From NCBI RefSeq assembly GCF_928391935.1, contig NZ_CAKMTD010000002.1:1-64000 (forward strand): a stretch of 64,000 bases of DNA, written 5' to 3'. The position numbers and the translations under genes are program-made. The notes under the pieces are model-generated. The model was not told where the DNA came from. It was given only the letters and a program-made list of their open reading frames with translations, and did no database searches. This DNA is from Rothia nasimurium. GTDB lineage: Bacteria > Actinomycetota > Actinomycetes > Actinomycetales > Micrococcaceae. This document shows positions 32,824 to 39,868 of this stretch, one piece after another; position 1 is the stretch's first letter; every line of letters begins with the position of its first letter.

Positions 32824-34462
32824 CTGCTTTCAGTCGTCGCTCAACCTCCATGGTGGTTGAGACCAGGTAAATCTGGCGGATGTGTTCGAGGGGGCCGGGC
32901 TGGCCCGTATGGGTTTCGAGCTGGTTCAAGATGAACTTCTGGCTGGGTTCGTCCACCGAGTTCAGCGGTTCGGTGAGCACCAGCACGGACGCCGGCTGGG
33001 CCAGTGCCCGGGCCAGAGCCAGGCGTTGCCGCTGGCCACCAGAAAGGTTGGTACCTTCTGAGGTCAGGGTGCTGGCCAGGTACTTTTCGGGGTCGCGGCC
33101 ACCCAGGCGGAAGGCGATTTCTTCAGAGTCGGTGAGCTTGAGCAGCTCAATCATGTGCTCCCGACCCAGCCCCTCGGTGCCCAGTTGTAGGTGCTCGGCC
33201 AGGGTACCGGCGAAAATCATGGGGTTGGGTTCAGAAAGAAGCACGCGCTCGCCCCCGAAAAGGACGCCCGCCGCCCGCTCCCCGCCCGGGACAGGGCGAG
33301 CTTGGCGCAGAGCTTCTGTCAGGGCTTCGGCGTAGTCCTGGGCGGGTAGGCCAAGTTCGCGCGGGTTGATGTAGTGGACTGCGGCGGTGGCCCGGGGGAC
33401 CTCAACCTGCACCTGGCTGCCCTCGAGAAGATCAGCCGGGGCGGGGGCGTCCTGACCCTCTACCTGAGAGTTACCCTCAACCTCAGCCGCAAGTCTATCT
33501 ACACGCTTGAGGGCAACACGGGCATTGCGCCAGGAGAAGAGCAGCATTTCCACTGACCAGATGGGCCCGGTCAGGGTGTTAATCAAACCCACCACCGTGA
33601 CCAGCTGGCCAGCGGGAACCTCGGTGATCCAAGTACCTTCGGGGGCTGCCCCGCGCAGGGCCAGGGCAATCACCACCCAGGTCACGGTACCGACCAGCAG
33701 GTTGCGCACCGCATAGGACCAGGTCTGCACGCTCTCCAGGCGAATCTGGGAGGTGTAAACGTCCTGGGCTGTTTCCCCGTAGCGGTCCATCATGCGGCGC
33801 TGGGCCCCCAGGCCCAAGATAGTACGGATTGAGGAGGCAATGTCAGAGGCCCGGGAGGTAGACTGGCCCACTTTGTCGCGGAAGACGTCCGCGTGCTTCT
33901 CCAGCAGCTTGGAAATCCAGGTGAGGGTCAGCATGGTTAGAATCAAGCCACCCAAACTCACTACCGCAATCGCCGGGCTAATGCGCCAGAGCTGCCAGGT
34001 GCCCAGGGCGGTCACGCCCACCGCAGAAAAAGCCAGAATCATGGGCTGCCACATCTGGGCCATAGCCCGGGCATCCTTATTCAAAATGGCGATGAGGGCA
34101 CCGGTATCGCGGTTGGGGCTGCGGGAAATCAGGTGGGCTATGTAGAGTCGCCAGTCCCGCTCAATGCGGGCCACCACCCTAAACGTGATACCCCAGCCCA
34201 CGAACTCAACCAGCGACAGGTAAACCACCACGCCCACCAGGATCCAGACTAGTCGCCAGGCACCTGCCTCATCACCTGAGGTGTGCAAGTCGATAATCGT
34301 GCCCACCAGAACCGGCAGGAAAACCAGGGCCAGGGAGGTCAAAATATCAAGGGGGAAGGGCAGGAAGAAGAGGGGGCGCCAGCGGAAGGACGGCGGGGCA
34401 ATACGGAACTTAACTTTTTCTCGGGGGGTCTTGGTCTTTTTCTCGTCAGTTATCTCAGCCAT
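32807..34462 (-). CDS. ABC exporter half with degenerate nucleotide-binding domain (no Walker A)
   Basis: The 551-residue protein has a charged N-terminus, about six membrane helices and an ABC-like C-terminal domain. The signature LSGGQRQRLALARAL (from 473) is perfect. No glycine-rich Walker A can be found in the preceding about 130 residues, Walker B reads VLVLTEP (Thr for Asp, about 493-499), and the H-loop position is Thr (LVSTTME). It therefore cannot hydrolyse ATP alone and should act as the signature-donating partner of the following gene. A 17-codon leader ORF and an intrinsic terminator precede it. The start ATG at 34462 has only GAGAG upstream. Confidence 0.8.
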   Translation of the reverse strand: MAEITDEKKTKTPREKVKFRIAPPSFRWRPLFFLPFPLDILTSLALVFLPVLVGTIIDLHTSGDEAGAWRLVWILVGVVVYLSLVEFVGWGITFRVVARIERDWRLYIAHLISRSPNRDTGALIAILNKDARAMAQMWQPMILAFSAVGVTALGTWQLWRISPAIAVVSLGGLILTMLTLTWISKLLEKHADVFRDKVGQSTSRASDIASSIRTILGLGAQRRMMDRYGETAQDVYTSQIRLESVQTWSYAVRNLLVGTVTWVVIALALRGAAPEGTWITEVPAGQLVTVVGLINTLTGPIWSVEMLLFSWRNARVALKRVDRLAAEVEGNSQVEGQDAPAPADLLEGSQVQVEVPRATAAVHYINPRELGLPAQDYAEALTEALRQARPVPGGERAAGVLFGGERVLLSEPNPMIFAGTLAEHLQLGTEGLGREHMIELLKLTDSEEIAFRLGGRDPEKYLASTLTSEGTNLSGGQRQRLALARALAQPASVLVLTEPLNSVDEPSQKFILNQLETHTGQPGPLEHIRQIYLVSTTMEVERRLKAGEARG

Positions 34463-34523
34463 GCGGCTACTCTCTCAGCGTGTGTGCGTGTGTAAAGTCT
34501 TCGTGGGGAAACCCGCAGGGCAT

Positions 34524-34560
34524 AAAAATACCTACCGGGGCTCGTTACATCCCAGTAGGT
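34524..34560 (-). terminator. Intrinsic terminator in the ABC-exporter leader (attenuator)
   Basis: On the minus strand, ACCTACTGGG pairs with CCCGGTAGGT across an 11-12 base loop and is followed directly by ATTTTT. It lies 62 bases behind the leader ORF stop and 62 bases ahead of the exporter start, where it would block transcription unless overridden. Confidence 0.75.
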
Positions 34561-34622
34561 TGGTCAAAGGTCTGGCGCTTAAGGACCCAGCGTGCCGGCT
34601 GATCCGAAAGAGGCGAGCGCAC

Positions 34623-34676
34623 CTAGGCCTTGCTACCCACGGGGAGGCTGGTGAAAGAAATAGGATTGTTATTCAT
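34623..34676 (-). CDS. 17-residue leader peptide upstream of the ABC exporter
   Basis: The ORF encodes MNNNPISFTSLPVGSKA and stops with TAG. It has one of the best ribosome sites in the window: GAAAGGAGG ending eight bases before the ATG at 34676. It sits within the transcript from a recognisable promoter (TTGTCA, 18 bp, TAGAGT) and before an intrinsic terminator and the exporter genes. This arrangement is typical of ribosome-mediated attenuation, as known for antibiotic-resistance ABC and rRNA-methylase genes. The peptide has no run of one regulatory amino acid, so drug- or peptide-induced stalling is more likely than amino-acid attenuation. The function is inference. Confidence 0.65.
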   Translation of the reverse strand: MNNNPISFTSLPVGSKA

Positions 34677-34725
34677 TTCTGCGGCCTCCTTTCGTGAGCT
34701 AGTTATGCGGTTAAGTCTGTGATCC

Positions 34726-34755
34726 ACTCTAGACCATGTCGGGCAGGTTTGACAA
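34726..34755 (-). promoter_or_regulatory. Promoter of the leader/ABC exporter transcript
   Basis: Minus-strand -35 TTGTCA (34755-34750), an 18-base spacer and -10 TAGAGT (34731-34726) predict a start near 34719. The -35 overlaps, on the other strand, a TTGACA (34749-34754) that faces the helicase gene. Confidence 0.6.
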
Positions 34756-34805
34756 GCGTCACACTGAGTTTTTATCGCGGGGTGTCTACTAGACTAGTTA
34801 ACATC

Positions 34806-37409
34806 ATGAAGATTCTTCAGCACCTCTCCCCTTCACTTGCCGATTCCACCAAGCGCTACTTCCGTGGTGATTTTGCCTCCAACCCGCTGACGGGCGAAGA
34901 AGCCTACGAGGCTTTTACCGACTGGATTGCCAGCCGGGGCATGGAGCTTTACCCGGCCCAGGACGAAGCTGTGCTTGAGTTGGCGGCGGGCAATAACGTC
35001 ATTCTGGCTACCCCCACCGGGTCGGGTAAGTCGACGGTGGCGGTGGCAGCCCACTTTATGGGCCTGGCGTCGGGCCAGCGCTCCTACTACACCGCCCCCA
35101 TTAAGGCCCTGGTGTCTGAAAAGTTCTTTGATCTCTGTGAGATTTTTGGGGCTGAGAACGTGGGTATGGTGACCGGCGATTCGTCCATTAACGCTGACGC
35201 CCCTATTGTCTGCTGTACTGCCGAGATTCTGGCCAATGTGGTCTTACGGGAGGGTGAGGGCGCTGACCTGACCCAGGTAGTCATGGACGAGTTCCATTTC
35301 TATTCTGACCCCCAGCGCGGGTGGGCCTGGCAGGCTCCCCTACTTGATCTGCCGCAGGCCCAGTTCCTGCTCATGAGCGCGACCCTGGGCGATACCAGCC
35401 GCTTCGAAAAGGAACTGACGGAACTCACCGGCCGCGCGACCGTCCTTGTCACCAGCGAAACCCGGCCCATTCCGCTCAACTATTCCTACTCCCGCGAACC
35501 CCTGGTTGAGAAGGTGGACGAACTGGTGTCCACCCACCAGGCCCCGGTCTACATTGTGCATTTCTCCCAGCTTCAGGCCATTGATACAGCCGCTTCCCTC
35601 ATGAGCCTGGCTATTGCCTCTAAGGAGGAGAAGGAGCGTATCAACGAGCTGACGGCTGGCTTCCGCTACTCGGCGGGCTTTGGTAAGCAGCTGCAGAAGT
35701 ACATCAAGAACGGGATCGGTATTCACCACGCCGGTATGCTGCCCAAGTACCGCCGCCTGGTCGAGCAGCTGGCCCAGGCGGGCCTGCTCAAGGTAATCTG
35801 CGGTACCGACACCCTGGGCGTCGGCATCAACGTGCCCATTCGTACCGTCCTGATTACTGCCCTATCAAAGTTTGACGGGCAGCGCACTCGTCGCCTCAAG
35901 TCCCGTGAGTTCCACCAGATTGCAGGACGCGCAGGCCGGGCGGGCTTTGACACGGCCGGGTATGTGGTGGTTCAGGCCCCCGAACACGAGATTGAGAACG
36001 ACCGGCTTGAGGCCAAGGCCCGGGAGAAGTTCAATGGGGACGAGAAGAAGATGGCCCAGTCCCTGCGCGGCAAAAAGAAGAAGGCCCCCGAGGGGTTTGT
36101 AGCTTGGAGTGAGAAGACCTTTGAGCAGATTATTGCCGCAGAGCCTGAGCCGCTGACCTCGTCCTTCCAGCTGACCCACTCCATGTTGTTGAATATGCTG
36201 CAGCGGGAGGCTGACCCCTTTGAGACGGTCATGCTCTTTTTGACGGCCAACCATGAGACGCCGATTAAGCAGCGGGCCCTGAAACGTAAGGCCATTGGTA
36301 TTTACCGGGAGTTGCTCAACGGGGGTGTGGTGGAGCGCCTGCCGGAGCCCGACGAGTTCGGCCGCACCGTGCGACTGACCGTCTCGCTGCAGGAGAACTT
36401 TGCCCTGAACCAGCCGCTCTCCCCCTTCGCCCTGGCTTCACTGTCCCTTTTGGATATGGAGTCAGAGTCTTATGCCCTGGACGCTGTTTCGGTGATTGAG
36501 TCTACCCTGGAGAAGCCCCGCCAGGTGCTGATTGGCCAGGAGAAGAAGGCTAAGGGTGAGGCCCTGGCTGAGATGAAGGCTGAGGGGCTGGACTACAACG
36601 AGCGTATGGCTGAGCTGGATAAGATCACCTACCCGCAGCCCCTGGCTGACCTGCTAGAACAGGCCTTTGAGACCTATTCGGCGGGTGCTCCTTTTATGAA
36701 GGAGTTTGAGGTTGAGCCTAAGAGCGTGGTGCGCGATATGTATGAGCGGGCCATGGGCTTTGGTGATTATGTGCAGTACTACGGTTTGGAGCGCTCTGAG
36801 GGTATTTTGCTGCGCTACCTGTCAGACGCCTATAAGGCCCTGCGTCAGACTGTGCCCCTGTCTGCCCTGGCGGATGAGCTGACCGACGTGATTGAGTGGC
36901 TGGGTGAGGTTATTCGTCAGACTGACTCGTCCCTGGTAGATGAGTGGGAGCGACTGGCTGCTGGCGAGGAGGGCACCCCGGTTCAGGATTCTTTGGAAGA
37001 GTTGGTGGCTGAGTCTGCGCCCAAGGTAACGGATAACGTCCGTGCCTTTAAGGTGATGGTGCGTAATGCCTTGTTCCGCCGGGTGGAGTTGTTTGCGGAC
37101 GAGCGCGACCGCCTGTTGGGCGAGCTGGACGGTGAGCGTTCGGGTTGGGACGCCGACCGCTGGGCTGAGGCCATGGATGATTACTTTGATGAGTATGAGG
37201 ATATCTTTACGGACGCTGAGGCCCGCTCCCCGCGTCTGATTGAGATTGATGACGACACGGCCCAGCACCCCGGGGTGTGGAAGGTGCGTCAGATCTTTGC
37301 TGACCCTGACGACAACCACGATTTTGGGATTGTAGCCCGGGTCGACCTAGCCGCCTCCGACGAGGAAGGTGCGCCCGTCGTGCTGATTGAAAGCGTGGGA
37401 GCTTTCTAA
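34806..37409 (+). CDS. DEAD/DEAH-box helicase with C-terminal DUF3516-type region
   Basis: This 867-residue SF2 helicase is of the Ski2-like class found in actinobacteria. Visible motifs are Walker A ATPTGSGKSTVA near residue 68, the DEFH box (VVMDEFHFY) near residue 160, LMSATLGD near residue 190, CGTDTLGVGINVP, and motif VI QIAGRAGRAG near residue 375. The long C-terminal half matches the DUF3516 layout. It probably acts in RNA or DNA unwinding; the substrate is unknown. The ATG at 34806 has no Shine-Dalgarno, and TAGACT lies ten bases upstream, which suggests a leaderless or short-leader message. An upstream in-frame start at 34719 is unsupported. Confidence 0.88.
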   Translation: MKILQHLSPSLADSTKRYFRGDFASNPLTGEEAYEAFTDWIASRGMELYPAQDEAVLELAAGNNVILATPTGSGKSTVAVAAHFMGLASGQRSYYTAPIKALVSEKFFDLCEIFGAENVGMVTGDSSINADAPIVCCTAEILANVVLREGEGADLTQVVMDEFHFYSDPQRGWAWQAPLLDLPQAQFLLMSATLGDTSRFEKELTELTGRATVLVTSETRPIPLNYSYSREPLVEKVDELVSTHQAPVYIVHFSQLQAIDTAASLMSLAIASKEEKERINELTAGFRYSAGFGKQLQKYIKNGIGIHHAGMLPKYRRLVEQLAQAGLLKVICGTDTLGVGINVPIRTVLITALSKFDGQRTRRLKSREFHQIAGRAGRAGFDTAGYVVVQAPEHEIENDRLEAKAREKFNGDEKKMAQSLRGKKKKAPEGFVAWSEKTFEQIIAAEPEPLTSSFQLTHSMLLNMLQREADPFETVMLFLTANHETPIKQRALKRKAIGIYRELLNGGVVERLPEPDEFGRTVRLTVSLQENFALNQPLSPFALASLSLLDMESESYALDAVSVIESTLEKPRQVLIGQEKKAKGEALAEMKAEGLDYNERMAELDKITYPQPLADLLEQAFETYSAGAPFMKEFEVEPKSVVRDMYERAMGFGDYVQYYGLERSEGILLRYLSDAYKALRQTVPLSALADELTDVIEWLGEVIRQTDSSLVDEWERLAAGEEGTPVQDSLEELVAESAPKVTDNVRAFKVMVRNALFRRVELFADERDRLLGELDGERSGWDADRWAEAMDDYFDEYEDIFTDAEARSPRLIEIDDDTAQHPGVWKVRQIFADPDDNHDFGIVARVDLAASDEEGAPVVLIESVGAF

Positions 37410-37454
37410 GCCAGCCAATGCTGGAAGCCTTGGAGTGCTTTAAAGACAGTGTGA

Positions 37455-37500
37455 CACCTTCTTCCAGATGAGTGAATGGATAACGCGCAACTGGAAGAAG
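37455..37500. terminator. Hairpin between the two helicase genes
   Basis: Arms CCTTCTTCCAG and CTGGAAGAAGG pair perfectly over 11 bp around a 24-base loop. It lies between the convergent helicase genes and may terminate the NERD-helicase message or mark the edge of the AT-rich islet. Confidence 0.5.
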
Positions 37501-37517
37501 GGGAACACTGAATTTAT

Positions 37518-39476
37518 TTATTTTTTAATTTCAAGCATTTCACAAACTTTATCTATTTCGCCACGTATGAGATTTAACTGAACCTCCGTAAGAGTTTGAG
37601 TAAACTTCAATAGAAATTCTTGAAACTCAGAGTTCTCTTTGGCTTGAACATCCATGATTACCCTAGTTCCCCCCAGGGATCTAGACAGGGCAATAAATGG
37701 AGCTGTTTTAGTAAGCGCAGTTGAGGCTGCTTCGTAGTTTGGACTACTCTTAGGTAAAGTGACTCTGAAAAGATTTGGCAGAATCAGCAACACCCTCTCA
37801 GCCTCGAGACCACGAGAAGAATGTGCGGTGGTAACCACCACTGCCTTTGCGGGCCTCGTCGCTTTTCGATTATCTTTTGTAAAATAATCGACATAAGCTA
37901 TTTGCATTTCTTTAAGAACTTGGATGACTTGATACCAATACTTCTTACCCTCCCCATAAGAAGGAATCACAATCATTAAATCGTTGTCTTTACCAAGACT
38001 TGCTAGATATATCAACTCCTCAGCAATAGCCTGCCTTAATTCACTGACAAAAAAAGTTTCATTTGTGTAGTTAAACCGCAAGTAAGCATTAAGAGGTTTT
38101 GTTAAAATTTTCTTTTGCGACCCATTACTAACTATACTCAAAAGTTCAGGGTCGCTCATTGTATACTTCCCCAAACTAATTTTGAAGAATTTTTTTACTG
38201 CGTACTTTACCCTGTCCTCAGCAGTGTAAGAATCATTTGAATCCTTTGCAGTTTCAAATAAGCTTTGAGCAAAGGTGGAATCTCTATACCCAGTATCATC
38301 TGCCCCTGCGTTTCTTCTTAATCTTACATACGTTTCCGGATCTTTTTTAGAAATCACTTCTTGAATCACCTTGGGGGTCGCTCCATACAGTTGTTGCCCC
38401 TCCCCGTACGCATAAAAAATCTCTGCATTAGGTGAGAACATAAATTTTAATGGCTCTGAAATATCCCAATTCTTACCCCCATATTTATCATATTGGAATA
38501 GATCCTGAGATTCATCGATACAGACAGTTTCAAATACTTCTCTAAATGACGTTCTGAAGGCAGGGTCACTCAACTGCTGTCTTAATTGATAAATTCCTGC
38601 TACAATAATTTTATTTTTAATCTCTTCTGGGATTTTCTCTGAATATTCGATCTCTGACCGAATGCTTGCTGCTAATGTATTATTAAATGTTAAATACAGA
38701 CATTTACGCCCAGATCCTGCATGGTTCACTAATACATCGATTAGCGCCTGAGTTTTTCCCGTCCCAGGAAATCCATCAATAACAACTGCCCCTCTATTAC
38801 CTGGGACCGTAAACTTTCGGACCGAGTCTTTTCTAGCGCCTCTAGCACCAATTTTAAACTGCTTGATTCGCGGCTCCGGAAATACTTCCACAGAACCAAA
38901 TAGTTTGGCAGCCATGTCTTCTACATCGCTATACTCTATTTGATTTTTACTGGGCGATTTACCATAGGGTGGGAAAAGAGAAATATGCTTTAACCGTTGC
39001 AAGAATCGGTCTGAATCACTCAAATCTTCTTTAAAGATCATCGAATCAGCCTGATCCAACAAACCTACGAACTTTCCTTCATTACCAAATTTTTTAATAA
39101 ATTCAGAACGTAGAATATTTGGAAATGCAGCAGTAGAAATAATCCAAGGTTCTTTGCCGAATTTATCTAAGAATTTCTGCCGCAAAGGAAACGACGCTTT
39201 ATTGGCTTGACGAACCGGATGCTGAGCGTACCGCTGATCTGCAAACTTGCAAGATGTAAGTGTAAATTCTTGAATAAGGTTAATTGGCTTAGATTTCACT
39301 TCAATAAGATAGGGGTGCTCCATTGCCGGAACCATCAGAAAAGTATCAATTTCAGGTACACCCGTTAAGTTTATCCCATACCAAACAGATGCATCGCTCG
39401 GCAGTAGTTGATCTAACCTCCTAGCAAACTCTTTTTCTCCTCGATTTTTTGGATACTCACTTTTAGTGACAACCAT
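37518..39476 (-). CDS. NERD nuclease-SF1 helicase fusion (putative defence protein)
   Basis: The 652-residue protein joins an N-terminal NERD-like nuclease to a UvrD-type helicase. The nuclease shows a PD-(D/E)xK pattern: GEKEF at 13-17, EID with Asp44, and EVK at 59-61. The helicase has Walker A GFPGTGKT (235-242), DESQD (321-325), GEGQQ (358-362), TTAHSSRGLE and FIALSRS as motifs V and VI. The gene is strongly AT-rich with codon use unlike both neighbours, so it was probably acquired. Single-gene nuclease-helicase proteins of this general type act against phages (for example Nhi of staphylococci), but this one is not proven to. The ATG at 39476 follows GAGGGGG. Confidence 0.8.
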   Translation of the reverse strand: MVVTKSEYPKNRGEKEFARRLDQLLPSDASVWYGINLTGVPEIDTFLMVPAMEHPYLIEVKSKPINLIQEFTLTSCKFADQRYAQHPVRQANKASFPLRQKFLDKFGKEPWIISTAAFPNILRSEFIKKFGNEGKFVGLLDQADSMIFKEDLSDSDRFLQRLKHISLFPPYGKSPSKNQIEYSDVEDMAAKLFGSVEVFPEPRIKQFKIGARGARKDSVRKFTVPGNRGAVVIDGFPGTGKTQALIDVLVNHAGSGRKCLYLTFNNTLAASIRSEIEYSEKIPEEIKNKIIVAGIYQLRQQLSDPAFRTSFREVFETVCIDESQDLFQYDKYGGKNWDISEPLKFMFSPNAEIFYAYGEGQQLYGATPKVIQEVISKKDPETYVRLRRNAGADDTGYRDSTFAQSLFETAKDSNDSYTAEDRVKYAVKKFFKISLGKYTMSDPELLSIVSNGSQKKILTKPLNAYLRFNYTNETFFVSELRQAIAEELIYLASLGKDNDLMIVIPSYGEGKKYWYQVIQVLKEMQIAYVDYFTKDNRKATRPAKAVVVTTAHSSRGLEAERVLLILPNLFRVTLPKSSPNYEAASTALTKTAPFIALSRSLGGTRVIMDVQAKENSEFQEFLLKFTQTLTEVQLNLIRGEIDKVCEMLEIKK

Positions 39477-39868
39477 ATGGCCGTCCCCCTCTATGCTCGA
39501 AAATTCTAATTAAAAATACACAGCTCTAATTCTCTTTAAATATTAAGAAAATAATTCAGCTACAGGAGTAGTGCATTTCATAGTTCTATTATAAATATCC
39601 TGTCGCGCAAAATGCTACTACTCATTTGTTGTTGCTCTAGAGATGAAAAATGTTCCCCCAGCGCACTCACCTGAACACCAAGCCCCTAACCGACCAGGCA
39701 TTGTCTACCTACTACGACCTATACTCACCTTTCTTTCCTGCTCTCATCCTCGACTTACATACAGAAAAGAAAAGTGTTCCAGTCTCAAGGGAAAAGGTTT
39801 TTTACTAGTCAGTAGATACATGGCTCCTTCCTCAGTCGGAGCAGGCGGGCTTGTTGCAAATACCTAAG
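39477..39868 (-). promoter_or_regulatory. AT-rich control region of the NERD-helicase gene
   Basis: No gene is supported here. A consensus minus-strand -10 TATAAT lies at 39588-39593, centred within an imperfect inverted repeat (39566-39578 and 39610-39623, GAGTAGTGCATTT against AAATGCTACTACTC). This is an operator-like layout. The predicted leader is about 105 bases. The part from 39640 to 39868 is less AT-rich and holds the 3' flank of the peptidase gene, with no clear signal. Confidence 0.55.

Noticed and set aside
39643-39867. A 74-codon plus-strand ORF upstream of the NERD-helicase gene
   Set aside because: It has no ribosome site and no recognisable sequence features, and it lies in the intergenic flank; probably chance.
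37410-39868. Prophage or integrative element around the NERD-helicase gene
   Set aside because: No integrase, phage structural gene or tRNA flanks it, and no direct repeats marking attachment sites were found by eye. A small islet is the better description.
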